From the NCBI RefSeq assembly GCF_002356335.1, contig NZ_AP018165.1:3472001-3536000 (forward strand): DNA of 64,000 nucleotides. Direction: 5' to 3'. The translations under genes and the position numbers were made by a program. Source of the DNA: [Mycobacterium] stephanolepidis (GTDB lineage Bacteria; Actinomycetota; Actinomycetes; Mycobacteriales; Mycobacteriaceae). The notes beneath the pieces were generated by a model, which saw only the letters and a list, made by a program, of their open reading frames with translations, ran no database searches and had not been told where the DNA came from. Each line of letters starts with the position of its first letter. Within the stretch, counting starts at the first letter, position 1. This document shows, piece by piece, positions 7,819-16,954 of the stretch.

Positions 7819-10038
7819 CTAGCGAACCGGCTCAGAATCTCGGGGCAGCCCGAGGATCCGTTCGCCTATGACGTTGAGCTGTACTTCGGTCGTCCCGCCG
7901 TACACCGTCATCGGGCGCGCAGATAGGGTCTTTTCCATCCAGCCCCTTGCCGCCTTATCCGTGCCATCACATACGCCGGCTAGTCCCAACTCAGCGTGAC
8001 AGAAGTCGGCGATCTGCTGACCCAGTTGTTGGCCAAGGAGTTTCGCGACACTCGCCGAGGCTCCCACGTCAAGTCCGAGAAGCTGTTTGAGCAATGTTCG
8101 GCCTTGAAGCAAAGCGACCGTCTGAGCGTCCGCCACCATGCGTCCGACGGTCTCCAACGGAGCGGACGTCGAACTGGTCGGACGGACAAAATCCAGAAGA
8201 TCCTCGATTGTCGCGTCCGTGGGCATGCCCTTGCCAAGGGCCACCCGCTCATTGCCCAAGGTGCCACGCGCGACCTCCCAACCCCCATCGATCTCACCGA
8301 CGAGTCCCGAATCCGGAACGAAGACGTCGTCAAAGAAGACTTCGGAAAAGAGGGTGCCACCAGAGGCCTCGCGAAGTGCCTTCGCCTTGACTCCCGGAGT
8401 GCTCATATCCACCAGAAAATATGAGATACCCTGATGTTTAGGCACTTCAGGATTGGTCCGCGCTAAGAGCACACCCCACTCCGCCATGAAACCCAATGAG
8501 GTCCAAACCTTTTGGCCGTTGACAATCCAGCCACCATCAACCTTCTTGGCCTCGGTACGCAGCGACGCCAAGTCTGAGCCCGCCTCTGGCTCGGAAAATA
8601 GCTGGCACCACAAAATTTCGCTACGGAGAGTGGGACGGACCAGTTCGTGCTTTTGCTCTTCCGTACCGTGAACAGCCACGGACGGCATGAGCCAAGCGGC
8701 GAGCCCGAGCTGCGGACTGACAATGCCGGCACGTTCCTGTTCCTGTGCAATCACCACTTGTTCTACCGGTCCGGCGCCTCGACCTAGTGGTGCGTCGAGG
8801 AACGGCATGACCCAACCCTCATCGCCTAACCGTCGCAACAGGTCGCGTTCCCCCAGTCCAGCGATTTCTGCAAGTTCGGCACGAACCTGACGCCGGTATA
8901 CCTCGGCCTCCGAGGGGAGCTCTGGTTCTACCGCGCGAAAGCTTCCGTTCAACGCGTATTGCGCCACTGATGCGGCGACATCTCTGCTCCTCCCGAGCAC
9001 GCCGCGAAGCGCAATCGCCCTGCGGTAGTGCAGGTGTGCGTCATGTTCCCAGGTGTAGCCGATACCGCCGAGGACCTGCATAGCATCGCGTGAAGCCGAC
9101 ACTGCGGCGTCCGGGCCGAGCAGCTGGGCAACTGTTGCGGCATAGTTGGCCGTTTCATCGTCCCCGTCGAGTGCACGTGCTGCATCCCATACGGCCGCTC
9201 GGGCCTGTTCCACGACGACAGCTGCGCGGGCGCAACGGTGCTTCACCCCCTGGAACTGACCGATTGGCTTGCCGAATTGGACACGGATCTTTGCGTATTC
9301 GGTCGCAGTGTCGACGCACCATGCGCCGACTCCCACAGCTTCGGCTCCATAGACCACCGAGGCCAGCGACACCACCGTCTTGCGGTCAATGTCGAGAATC
9401 CGATCGGCGGGAATCACCACCTGCTGAGCGGAAAGTATTACCGTAGAGCGAGTCATGTCGATGCCCAAAGCAACACGCGTGCTGAGTGATTCGGCATCAA
9501 CAACCGCCCACTTTTCGCCTTTCTCAGTATCAACAGGGAGGATCACGAGGACCGCGTGCGCGCCGCCATAGGCTGCGGTCTCTCCAGTCACAGACAATGC
9601 TCCGGTATGCAAGGTGACGCCGCTCAATGGGCGGTCAAGTGCCACCGCTGCTGGCGCTGCGCCGCTGACCATCTGAGGCAATAGCTCAGTTCGTGTCAGC
9701 CCGGGGGCGGCGTCGAGCACTGCCGCCGCCAAAACTGTCGGCGCATAGCCTGATGGAATCAGGTGACGCCCCATTGCCTCCAGCGCCACCGTCGCTTCCA
9801 CCAGTCCAGCGCCAGACCCACCGAGCTCCTCGGATACGTGTAGACCGAGCAGCCCTTGAGCCGCCAGCTCGTGCCAGAACGTGAGCGGCTCAATGCCGCC
9901 GGAATCGATACAACCCACCGCCTCACGTGTGGCGTTAGCGGTCAAATAGCGGTGAGTGAATGCATGGACCGAGTCCGCGAGGTCTAGCTGATCACGCGTG
10001 ATAGCTATGCTGGACCGGCTCGATGTGCTGGTTTCCAT
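7819..10038 (-). CDS. Double-domain acyl-CoA dehydrogenase (FadE)
   Basis: The 739-residue protein holds two acyl-CoA dehydrogenase modules in tandem. The first ends with the FAD and dimer motifs RVQFGKPIGQFQ and LGGIGYTWEHDAHLHYRRA. The second has LFSEPEAGSDLAS, the WIVNGQKVWTS beta-domain and a C-terminal YGGTTEVQLNVIGERI. Tandem FadE proteins such as mycobacterial FadE34 and FadE6 have this architecture, and FadE34 acts on steroid side chains; closeness to either cannot be decided here. It would introduce the alpha-beta double bond into the CoA ester made by the adjacent FadD. A gap of about 55 bases separates it from the hydrolase upstream. Confidence 0.92.
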   Translation of the reverse strand: METSTSSRSSIAITRDQLDLADSVHAFTHRYLTANATREAVGCIDSGGIEPLTFWHELAAQGLLGLHVSEELGGSGAGLVEATVALEAMGRHLIPSGYAPTVLAAAVLDAAPGLTRTELLPQMVSGAAPAAVALDRPLSGVTLHTGALSVTGETAAYGGAHAVLVILPVDTEKGEKWAVVDAESLSTRVALGIDMTRSTVILSAQQVVIPADRILDIDRKTVVSLASVVYGAEAVGVGAWCVDTATEYAKIRVQFGKPIGQFQGVKHRCARAAVVVEQARAAVWDAARALDGDDETANYAATVAQLLGPDAAVSASRDAMQVLGGIGYTWEHDAHLHYRRAIALRGVLGRSRDVAASVAQYALNGSFRAVEPELPSEAEVYRRQVRAELAEIAGLGERDLLRRLGDEGWVMPFLDAPLGRGAGPVEQVVIAQEQERAGIVSPQLGLAAWLMPSVAVHGTEEQKHELVRPTLRSEILWCQLFSEPEAGSDLASLRTEAKKVDGGWIVNGQKVWTSLGFMAEWGVLLARTNPEVPKHQGISYFLVDMSTPGVKAKALREASGGTLFSEVFFDDVFVPDSGLVGEIDGGWEVARGTLGNERVALGKGMPTDATIEDLLDFVRPTSSTSAPLETVGRMVADAQTVALLQGRTLLKQLLGLDVGASASVAKLLGQQLGQQIADFCHAELGLAGVCDGTDKAARGWMEKTLSARPMTVYGGTTEVQLNVIGERILGLPRDSEPVR

Positions 10039-10093
10039 AGTGGATTCCTCAGTTCAGATCTAATAGGAGTGCGACGCATCGATAGCGCGCCGC

Positions 10094-10972
10094 TTATGCG
10101 AGAGCGTTCAGGGTAGGTTTGCGCTGTGCACATTCGATGACGACTTCGGCGACGCGATCCGGTTCGTCGAGATGTGGGCAATGTCCGGCGTGCGGCAACA
10201 CCACCAACCGTCCGCCGAGAATGCGGCGGCAAAACCTCCGCGCCCCGGAGACCGACACCAGACGATCTCGTCCGCCATGAATCATGGTTATCGGCATAGT
10301 GATACGTTCTGGCAACCGAACTTTGTCGACCTCGGCCTTGACCTGAATGGCTAGCTTCGCCAATCGCTTGGCTCGACCCCGGCTATCAAAATGCTCTGTA
10401 AGCATCGCAACCATGGCTGGATCGACCCGGTCTTTGCGCCCATAGCAGAGATAAGCAGCACTCCAGCTGATCACCGACTGCGGCAACAGCGGGACCGCCG
10501 GCCACGCGAGAGCCAGAGCCTTCATCGGCAAGTCGGCACCTATTGACATGACCCGCAACGGATACGTCCAACCGACGCCCGCAGGATCGACAGCGACGAG
10601 GTAAGCCACTTCTTGGGCAGTATTCGATTCTGCAGCAACAAGAATTGACAGTAATCCGCCCAAGGAGTTGCCCGCCAGCACCACTGGCCCTGTCGCAGAA
10701 TAGGTCCGAATCAACTCTCGGGTGAACTCCAGGAGTTGATCAAGTTTCGGCCCACCGCGCAGTCGACTCGCCGAGCCAAACCCCGGCAAGTCGACTGCGA
10801 CAGCGCGTACACCATGCCTCGCGCAACGTTCGAGAACCGGCCGCCAACATTCTGCAGTGTGGCCGAAACCATGCAGTAATAATACCGTTGGTCCCCCGCC
10901 ATTTACAGCGAGTTCATGGGTACCGTACCCGCTGTAAGTGGCATAGCGCCGGGTGATTAGCGACTCATTCAT
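10094..10972 (-). CDS. Alpha/beta-hydrolase
   Basis: This 292-residue protein has the alpha/beta-hydrolase layout: oxyanion-hole HGFG near residue 35, the nucleophile elbow GNSLGG near residue 102, the acid in HGGRDRL and the histidine in LPHAGHCPH near the C-terminus. No signal peptide is present, so it is cytoplasmic. Together with a Baeyer-Villiger monooxygenase in the same operon the simplest role is hydrolysis of the resulting ester or lactone, or of a carbon-carbon bond in a ring-cleavage product as in HsaD-like enzymes. The catalytic triad is visible; the substrate is inferred. Confidence 0.88.
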   Translation of the reverse strand: MNESLITRRYATYSGYGTHELAVNGGGPTVLLLHGFGHTAECWRPVLERCARHGVRAVAVDLPGFGSASRLRGGPKLDQLLEFTRELIRTYSATGPVVLAGNSLGGLLSILVAAESNTAQEVAYLVAVDPAGVGWTYPLRVMSIGADLPMKALALAWPAVPLLPQSVISWSAAYLCYGRKDRVDPAMVAMLTEHFDSRGRAKRLAKLAIQVKAEVDKVRLPERITMPITMIHGGRDRLVSVSGARRFCRRILGGRLVVLPHAGHCPHLDEPDRVAEVVIECAQRKPTLNALA

Positions 10973-10988
10973 GGATGACGCACACGAG

Positions 10989-11867
10989 TTAGGCCCAAGC
11001 GCCGATCTGCTCGGGCAACCTTGCTGTGTCCCATGGTCCTTCTTGTTCCACAGTCTGTGTGATCGTCCACCCTTGGAGCAGTTGAATCGCGCCGCCCTGT
11101 ACGGCCAAGACCTTGCCGGTCAATGAGCACCCGGCGCTCGCCAGGTACGCAACGACAGGCGAGATGTTCGAAGGATCGAAGAGGTCGAAGACACCCTCCG
11201 GCACTTCGGCAGCGAAAATGGCGCCCATACCCGGTGTGGCAAGCGTAAGTCTGGTGCGCGCCACCGGTGCAATGGCGTTGGCGCGTACGCCATATCGTCC
11301 CAGCTCTTCGGCTGCCACCAAGGTCATCGCTGCAATGCCAGCCTTGGCCGCGCCGTAGTTGGCCTGACCGACGTTGACCGCGAACGTACCGGATGCCGAG
11401 GCGGTGTTTACGACCGCCGCAGTTGGCTGACGTCCCGCTTTGGACTCGGCCTTCCAATACTCAGCGGCGTGGCGTGTCAGGTTGAAGTGACCCTTGAGAT
11501 GGACATCGATCACCGAATCCCACTGTGCCTCATCTAGGCCGGCAAGGAAACCGTCGCGAAGGATACCCGCATTGTTGACCACCATGTCCAATCGGCCGAA
11601 CTCCGCAATCGCTTGTTCAACAAGCGATTGCGCTCCGGACCAACTCGTCACGGACTCTGTACTGGCAACGGCTCGGCCACCCGCATCGACTATCTCTCGG
11701 ACTACTTGCTGTGCAGGCGTGCTGTCGACCCCTGCACCGTCGTTGCCACCTCCGACGTCGTTGACGACCACGGCGGCACCCTCTTTCGCGAAAAGAAGGG
11801 CATGTTCACGCCCGATTCCACGACCGGCTCCCGTGATGATGCCGACTCGGCCTTCCAATAGACCCAT
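10989..11867 (-). CDS. SDR oxidoreductase, MFE-2/17-beta-HSD4-like 3-hydroxyacyl-CoA dehydrogenase
   Basis: The 292-residue product carries TGAGRGIGREHALLFA, VVVNDVGGG, NNAGILRDGF and the active-site YGAAKAG. These features are those of the dehydrogenase domain of peroxisomal multifunctional enzyme type 2 and its actinobacterial relatives, which oxidise 3-hydroxyacyl-CoA. A GTG lies six bases upstream at 11873, but ATG 11867 has a better-placed GAGAGG ribosome site. The pairing with a MaoC-type hydratase in the same operon reproduces the two activities that are fused in the eukaryotic enzyme. This pairing supports the beta-oxidation assignment. Confidence 0.87.
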   Translation of the reverse strand: MGLLEGRVGIITGAGRGIGREHALLFAKEGAAVVVNDVGGGNDGAGVDSTPAQQVVREIVDAGGRAVASTESVTSWSGAQSLVEQAIAEFGRLDMVVNNAGILRDGFLAGLDEAQWDSVIDVHLKGHFNLTRHAAEYWKAESKAGRQPTAAVVNTASASGTFAVNVGQANYGAAKAGIAAMTLVAAEELGRYGVRANAIAPVARTRLTLATPGMGAIFAAEVPEGVFDLFDPSNISPVVAYLASAGCSLTGKVLAVQGGAIQLLQGWTITQTVEQEGPWDTARLPEQIGAWA

Positions 11868-11909
11868 AGCCACCTCTCAGTGATTTGACTGGCTTCGGCG
11901 CTAAGCGAC

Positions 11910-12341
11910 TTAGCCGACCAGTTCGGAAAGTTTGATCAGGGAAGAATCGAGCTCTTTTGCGGCAGTGCGCTCGATCGCAGAACCGATTGCGCCGACCATC
12001 ATTTGGCTGACGAAATCGGCCTGCATCGCCATAACCGACTGATCACCCTTGGGCTCGACGCGCAACGTCATGGTGATCTCGGCGCCCGCCATCCCGGTGC
12101 CGCTGAGAGCGACATTCTTCGGGGGGTCATAGTCAGAGACTGTCAGGGTGAGAGTGTTGGCCATACCCATGACAGTCAGCACTGCCGTCAGTTGCGTGCC
12201 ATCATTCACTTCAGCAGGCGGTTCGCTCACCCACTTGGTGAACATCGTGTTCCATTCGCCCCAACGCGCGTAGTCGTTGGCTACCTCCCACACTTTCTCT
12301 GCCGGAGCGTTCATTTCACGTTCGATCGTGATACTTGCCAT
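11910..12341 (-). CDS. SRPBCC (polyketide cyclase/CoxG-like) family protein
   Basis: This 143-residue protein begins MASITIEREMNAPAEKVWEV, the typical first strand and helix of the START/SRPBCC fold, and continues with WNTMFTKWVSEPP and a C-terminal long helix ending KLSELVG. The fold makes a hydrophobic cavity that binds a ligand; members include aromatase/cyclases and lipid carriers. ATG 12341 has an AGGAAAC upstream sequence and is preferred over longer open frames that enter the thiolase gene. It sits between the thiolase and the SDR. A substrate-binding or cyclase role in the pathway is likely but not demonstrable. Confidence 0.8.
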   Translation of the reverse strand: MASITIEREMNAPAEKVWEVANDYARWGEWNTMFTKWVSEPPAEVNDGTQLTAVLTVMGMANTLTLTVSDYDPPKNVALSGTGMAGAEITMTLRVEPKGDQSVMAMQADFVSQMMVGAIGSAIERTAAKELDSSLIKLSELVG

Positions 12342-12381
12342 TTTGTTTCCTTTCGATTCCAGGTGTTGTTGGTTGTACGAG

Positions 12382-13596
12382 TCAGCGATTTGCTGGACGG
12401 TAGGCAGTGATGACGGCGGAGCCGCCCAGACCGATGTTGTGCTGTAACGCCACTTTGGCGTCCTGGACTTGCCGCTTGTCGGCTGCTCCGCGCAGCTGCC
12501 AGGTGAGTTCGGCGCACTGCGCAAGGCCTGTGGCGCCCAAGGGGTGTCCCTTAGAGATCAACCCGCCTGATGGGTTCACAACCCATCGGCCGCCGTACGT
12601 GGTTTCGGCGTTGTCGACCAGATGGTGCGCCGCTCCCTCATCGCACAGTCCTAGTGCCTCGTAGGTGAGAAGTTCGTTTGGCGCGAAGCAATCGTGTAGC
12701 TCGATGACATCCACGTCATCGGGGCCGATGCCAGCCTGTTCATACACCTGTTGGGCGGCGACTCTGCTCATATCTCCACCAACAAGAGTGGACAAACTAC
12801 CCGAGTCGAAGGTGCCTGGTGTATCGGTGGCCAGAGCTTGCCCAACAATTTCGACTGCCCGGTCTCCGAGCCCGTGGGTATCCACAAAACGTTCGCTGGC
12901 AAGTACAGCGGCTGCGGAACCATCCGACGTGGGCGAGCACATCGAGCGAGTGATCCCCGCCGCCGCATAGATCAACTTATCGTTCTTGATTTGCTCTTCT
13001 GTGTACTCGTCTTGGAATTGTGAATAGGGGTTGTTCTGGGAGTGTCTGTGGTTCTTCACCGCGATTTTCACAAAATGCTCAGTAGAAGAGCCGTACTTTC
13101 GGTTGTGCTCCAGGCCCGCAGCTCCGAACATCCAAGGCGCTGGCGGAAATGATATTTCCTGCAATTCCGCCATGGCTAGCAGGTGGCGCTGCATAGGCTG
13201 TTCACGATCGTCGTAGGTCGATCCGAGAGATCCCGGCTGCATCTTCTCAAAGCCTATGGCGAGGGTGCAATCAGATATCCCGCCACGTATCGATTGAGCA
13301 GCGAGAAAGAGCGCACTGGAACCGGTCGAGCAATTGCTGTTCACATTGAAAACGGGTATACCTGTCAGTCCTAGACCGTAGACCGCACGGTGGCCGCTGC
13401 ACGATTCTCCGTAACAGTATCCCGTATATGCCTGCTGGACCTCATCGAATGCGATGCCCGCATCCTCGAGTGCCTTGGTGCCCGACTCCAGCGTCATGTG
13501 GGGATAGTCCCAATCACTACCGTCGTCATTCTTTCGGCGTCCCGGTTTCTCAAACTTTGTCATACCTACTCCGATGACAAAGACTCGATTGGACAT
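12382..13596 (-). CDS. SCP-x/lipid-transfer-type thiolase
   Basis: This 404-residue thiolase-fold protein has the acylatable cysteine in NSNCSTGSS near residue 89, HDCFAPNE, and the catalytic-histidine motif [11 protein letters not shown] near residue 355, then [11 protein letters not shown]. It belongs to the SCP-x or Ltp branch, which cleaves 3-ketoacyl-CoA or performs retro-aldol cleavage of branched side chains. Ltp-type aldolases usually need a neighbouring DUF35 zinc-ribbon partner; none is present here and an SRPBCC gene takes that position. A true thiolase reaction is therefore the simpler reading. It starts right after the MaoC-type hydratase in the operon. Confidence 0.88.
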   Translation of the reverse strand: MSNRVFVIGVGMTKFEKPGRRKNDDGSDWDYPHMTLESGTKALEDAGIAFDEVQQAYTGYCYGESCSGHRAVYGLGLTGIPVFNVNSNCSTGSSALFLAAQSIRGGISDCTLAIGFEKMQPGSLGSTYDDREQPMQRHLLAMAELQEISFPPAPWMFGAAGLEHNRKYGSSTEHFVKIAVKNHRHSQNNPYSQFQDEYTEEQIKNDKLIYAAAGITRSMCSPTSDGSAAAVLASERFVDTHGLGDRAVEIVGQALATDTPGTFDSGSLSTLVGGDMSRVAAQQVYEQAGIGPDDVDVIELHDCFAPNELLTYEALGLCDEGAAHHLVDNAETTYGGRWVVNPSGGLISKGHPLGATGLAQCAELTWQLRGAADKRQVQDAKVALQHNIGLGGSAVITAYRPANR

Positions 13597-13657
13597 GCAA
13601 ATCTCCTAGGTTTCTATCTTTTTTCGGACGCGGAAATGGATGTGCGGCGGCTATTAA

Positions 13658-14533
13658 TTACACCGAGAATTCGGCGATACCATCGGTAATGACGAACTTT
13701 CCTGGTTTCTCATTTCCTGCAGTCTCGAAGCTCAGCACGTGACGCCCCTTCGATTGGTCCTGCCACGCACGAGTGGTGATGACCTCACCAGGAATTGCGG
13801 GCTTGGAGAGTCGCACCGCCAGCCGCTTCAAGGTCGACGAGTCGCCTGGAGACACGGCTCCTATCAGCGCGTGGGATACAAAGGCAATCGTGCACAGCCC
13901 ATGGATGATGATTCCGTTCAGCCCCATTTGCTTTGCGAACGCGTCATCCAAGTGAATAGGCATGGGATCACCCGCAGGCTCCGCGTAGCGGTAAGTCTGG
14001 TCTTGATCGAACTGTTGGATAAATTCATATTGAGCGTCCCGTGTGCGCAATGACTCGTCAAAGGAATGGTCGGGACTCACCTCGCCGACCATTCCGTCAA
14101 ACTCTCCTCCCCGGAAGAACCCAATGAAATACTGCTCGTTCACCACGTCGTCGTGAGTGACGCTTCGGGTTTCCATGAGTGTCGTGACGACGACCCCCGA
14201 CGATTTTCCCTCGACCCCAATCGGTTTGGCGCGCACACTCAGCGTTTCTCCAGGCCTTATCGGGCGGTGGAACCGGAAATCATGCTCGCCATGCAAGATT
14301 CGGAACATCAATGGGTCTGGAACCATAGATATGGTGGCTTCAGCCATCAAGTTCATCGCTGGTACGACAGCGAATACCGGTGGTGCGAGAACTCCCCGCA
14401 GATGACCTTCGATGGGGTCATTTGTCGCCTTTGCATACGCGACAGTTCGGGCCGCCGTAACCTCGAAGCGTTGCTCCTCACTCCAAACATCAAGGCGCTC
14501 TAGGTTATAGCCCTCCCTGCTGGCGACGGTCAT
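13658..14533 (-). CDS. MaoC-type (double hot-dog) enoyl-CoA hydratase
   Basis: The 291-residue protein has two hot-dog halves: an N-terminal dehydratase-like half (HLRGVLAPPVFA, HDFRFHRPIRPGE) and a C-terminal MaoC half with the hydratase-2 motif GDPMPIHLDDAFAKQMG and IIIHGLCT. It would hydrate a trans-2-enoyl-CoA. ATG 14533 is chosen because AGGAG lies eight bases upstream; the open frame extends further but into the intergenic regulatory region. It is the first gene of the long minus-strand operon, opposite an AraC-type regulator. Family and reaction type are well supported; substrate specificity is unknown. Confidence 0.86.
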   Translation of the reverse strand: MTVASREGYNLERLDVWSEEQRFEVTAARTVAYAKATNDPIEGHLRGVLAPPVFAVVPAMNLMAEATISMVPDPLMFRILHGEHDFRFHRPIRPGETLSVRAKPIGVEGKSSGVVVTTLMETRSVTHDDVVNEQYFIGFFRGGEFDGMVGEVSPDHSFDESLRTRDAQYEFIQQFDQDQTYRYAEPAGDPMPIHLDDAFAKQMGLNGIIIHGLCTIAFVSHALIGAVSPGDSSTLKRLAVRLSKPAIPGEVITTRAWQDQSKGRHVLSFETAGNEKPGKFVITDGIAEFSV

Positions 14534-14546
14534 CTCTTCTCCTCTG

Positions 14547-14616
14547 TATGTCACGCGGTTGGTTCGAACGTTATTAGTGGAGTCGCGCGGGCACAGTGAC
14601 ATAACAGCTCGAGCTG
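14547..14616. promoter_or_regulatory. Divergent control region with inverted repeats
   Basis: The gap between the hydratase gene and the AraC-type regulator holds a perfect 8-bp inverted repeat, TATGTCAC at 14547-14554 and GTGACATA at 14596-14603, and just after it the 12-bp palindrome CAGCTCGAGCTG at 14605-14616. They are good candidates for regulator binding between two divergent transcripts. Function is inferred from position only. Confidence 0.5.
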
Positions 14617-14735
14617 CTTGACACAATGTGCAGCTGGCCGATCCAATGGGAATGTTGGGACTGCGTCGGCGCGACCCGGTTTGGCAGTGCGCCCGTGCCG
14701 CGCTCCCGCATCCGCGACAGATATTTTGAGGTGAT

Positions 14736-15770
14736 ATGCCCGACGAACTCCGACACATCGAGCCCACTATCCCGATCCATCGACTAGAGGCCATGCTGGC
14801 TCTGGCAGTGCGGAAGGGCTGGGAGGTTGACGATCTGCTGCACAAAGCCGGAGTCTCGCCGGCATTGCTGGTCGATGGCCGTTCGCGGATCACACGCAGT
14901 CAGCTCGTCACCGTGGTCCAGGAACTATGGGCGCACACAGATGACGAGATGTTCGGCCTCGGGCCCGCTCCGATGCCACGCGGCACATTTCGACTTCTGG
15001 GATGCGCGATGTTCTACGCAGCGGTCGATGTTGGCGCCGTCGCCACCCGGTTCATGGAGATGCATCATGTCTTGCCCAGCATTCCGTCTGCGTCGCTCGA
15101 ACACCGCGGCACTGATGTCGCGCTGATTCTCGACATCAGTGCAGTGCAGCGGCCTATTCCTTTGCTGGTGGATGCATTACTGGCCGGCTCGCACCGGCTC
15201 CTGGAGTGGTCAGTGTGCCGACGTGTAGAACTGACTTGCGTTGAGGTCCCGCACGAAAGGGTGGCTGGTCTCGATGACTACGATCAGATCTTCGGCGCGC
15301 CAGTGAAATTCGGCGCATCCGCGCCTGCATTGGTGACTGATCAGTCGATACTGTCAGCGGCGATCATGCGCAATGAATCCGATTTCGACGAGTTCATACG
15401 GCGCGCACCATCAGATCTGCTCTTTAGACCACGTCGGGACGGCCTGTCGATGACTGAACGTGTTCGTCGAATCACCGAACAAGGGATTGGCGGACAATGG
15501 CCTACAACGGTTGACATGTCGAATCGCCTGGGTCTGAGTGCCCCTACGGTCAGGCGAAAGCTCCACGAGGAGGAGACTTCGGTGCGGCGCATCCGCGATG
15601 AGGTTCTACGCGATGCGGCCGTTGCGAGCCTAGCGCGCGGTGACGAAACCATCGCTGAACTCTCGGAACGTTTAGGCTTTTCCGAACCAAGTGCTTTCAC
15701 TCGCGCATTCAAGAGATGGACGGGTAGCGCGCCACGGTCTTACTGTCCAGATTACTCCGGAACAGACTAG
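14736..15770 (+). CDS. AraC-family transcriptional regulator
   Basis: This 344-residue protein has an N-terminal ligand-sensing domain of the type found in OruR/ArgR-like AraC regulators (about residues 15-200) and a C-terminal double helix-turn-helix (about residues 245-335) with the diagnostic LGFSEPSAFTRAFKRWTGSAP. It is transcribed away from the catabolic operon and is the obvious candidate activator, responding to a pathway metabolite. A GAGGTGA-like ribosome site precedes ATG 14736. Its stop shares the bases CTAG with the stop of the convergent SDR gene. The regulatory target is inferred from gene order. Confidence 0.9.
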   Translation: MPDELRHIEPTIPIHRLEAMLALAVRKGWEVDDLLHKAGVSPALLVDGRSRITRSQLVTVVQELWAHTDDEMFGLGPAPMPRGTFRLLGCAMFYAAVDVGAVATRFMEMHHVLPSIPSASLEHRGTDVALILDISAVQRPIPLLVDALLAGSHRLLEWSVCRRVELTCVEVPHERVAGLDDYDQIFGAPVKFGASAPALVTDQSILSAAIMRNESDFDEFIRRAPSDLLFRPRRDGLSMTERVRRITEQGIGGQWPTTVDMSNRLGLSAPTVRRKLHEEETSVRRIRDEVLRDAAVASLARGDETIAELSERLGFSEPSAFTRAFKRWTGSAPRSYCPDYSGTD

Positions 15771-16597
15771 CCCGAGTTCGTGATTCGGGACTCATAGTCG
15801 GCGCGTCTCTGACTGTTGTAAGCGTCGAGTATGTGGTGGTTGACCCCGATCAACTTCATGGCAGGTTCGATCGCGGATCGTGGCATTACCGCTAGGACCT
15901 TGGTGATTGGCGTCAAGCGCTTAGGGACGAAGACTGGAAACCGTTTACGACCGACCGCGCGTACTGTTGCCGACGCGATATCCTCAGGCTGAACAGTTTT
16001 GAGGAGCCAGTGATCCGCCACACCTGAAATCAGCTCAGTGTTGACTAGGCCCGGCATGACGCACACCACCCCGATGTTGTCAGGGCCAAGCTCCAGGCTC
16101 AGCGATTCAGAAAGCCCTACAACCGCATGTTTGGTAGCGCAATAGGTGGCCAAGCCCGGTGATCCGAACTTACCCGCCGCGGAAGCGATATTGACCAGTG
16201 TGCCACCGCCTGTCATCACCCGCAACGCAAGCTGACAGCCCCACATCACTCCCCGAACATTGATATCGAGCTGCCGCTGGATCGACTCCAGTGACTCGGT
16301 GCCGAAAGGAGAGATCGGCATTATCCCAGCGTTATTGACCATGACATCAAGTCGTCCATAGGTATTCATCGTCGTCGCGATAAAAGATTCGAAACTCCCG
16401 TAGTTGACGACGTCCAAGGGCAACCCAATGGTCTCACCGCCGAGCTGCTCTGCCGTTTGCTCGCAGAGCTTCTTATCTAGGTCACCTATCACCACTTTCG
16501 CTCCGTGCTTGACGAACTCGGCTGCGGTGGCCCTGCCAATCCCTCGCGCACCGCCTGTTATCACGACGATTTTTCCACAGAGGTCAGGTTTGGCCAT
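15767..16597 (-). CDS. SDR family oxidoreductase
   Basis: The 276-residue product is a classical SDR with TGGARGIGRA, NNAGIMPI, an active-site serine in NIASAAG and YCATKHA. Length and the C-terminal region resemble mycobacterial SDRs annotated as ketoreductases. ATG 16597 has GGAG eight bases upstream; an earlier in-frame start at 16654 has no ribosome site. It converges on the AraC gene with overlapping stops and has its own promoter region, so it may or may not belong to the catabolic pathway. No substrate can be named. Confidence 0.85.
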   Translation of the reverse strand: MAKPDLCGKIVVITGGARGIGRATAAEFVKHGAKVVIGDLDKKLCEQTAEQLGGETIGLPLDVVNYGSFESFIATTMNTYGRLDVMVNNAGIMPISPFGTESLESIQRQLDINVRGVMWGCQLALRVMTGGGTLVNIASAAGKFGSPGLATYCATKHAVVGLSESLSLELGPDNIGVVCVMPGLVNTELISGVADHWLLKTVQPEDIASATVRAVGRKRFPVFVPKRLTPITKVLAVMPRSAIEPAMKLIGVNHHILDAYNSQRRADYESRITNSG

Positions 16598-16954
16598 GGC
16601 GAAGTCTCCAGTCCGAATCGATGCACAGAACGGTGGCCGATCTGGCACCACCAAGTGGCTGCGATGCTACGGATTACATTGCGCAGGAATACATGACAGA
16701 AACGTGCAATCTCTTGACCAAACCGATCAAAACACGCTGGACCACTCGTTATCAGACAAGCCCGGGAGAATTTCAATGGCCTCGTGCCGCCCTAGGTGAA
16801 ACGAAGTCGTCCCAGCTGCGGAAATCGGGTAGTGCACTACTCGCGCTCATGGTCTCCGATGACGCATACCGTCGCATCACCAACGTTGGCCGCGCAACAG
16901 TCAATGGCCCTGCGCTGGAACGGTATTCATCATTCGACGAAAGGCGCGTGCACC
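16598..16954. other. Intergenic region without a supported gene
   Basis: Open frames cross this stretch in several phases, but none has a recognisable domain or a convincing start. It probably holds the divergent promoters of the SDR at 15767-16597 and the hypothetical gene at 16955. Confidence 0.5.
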
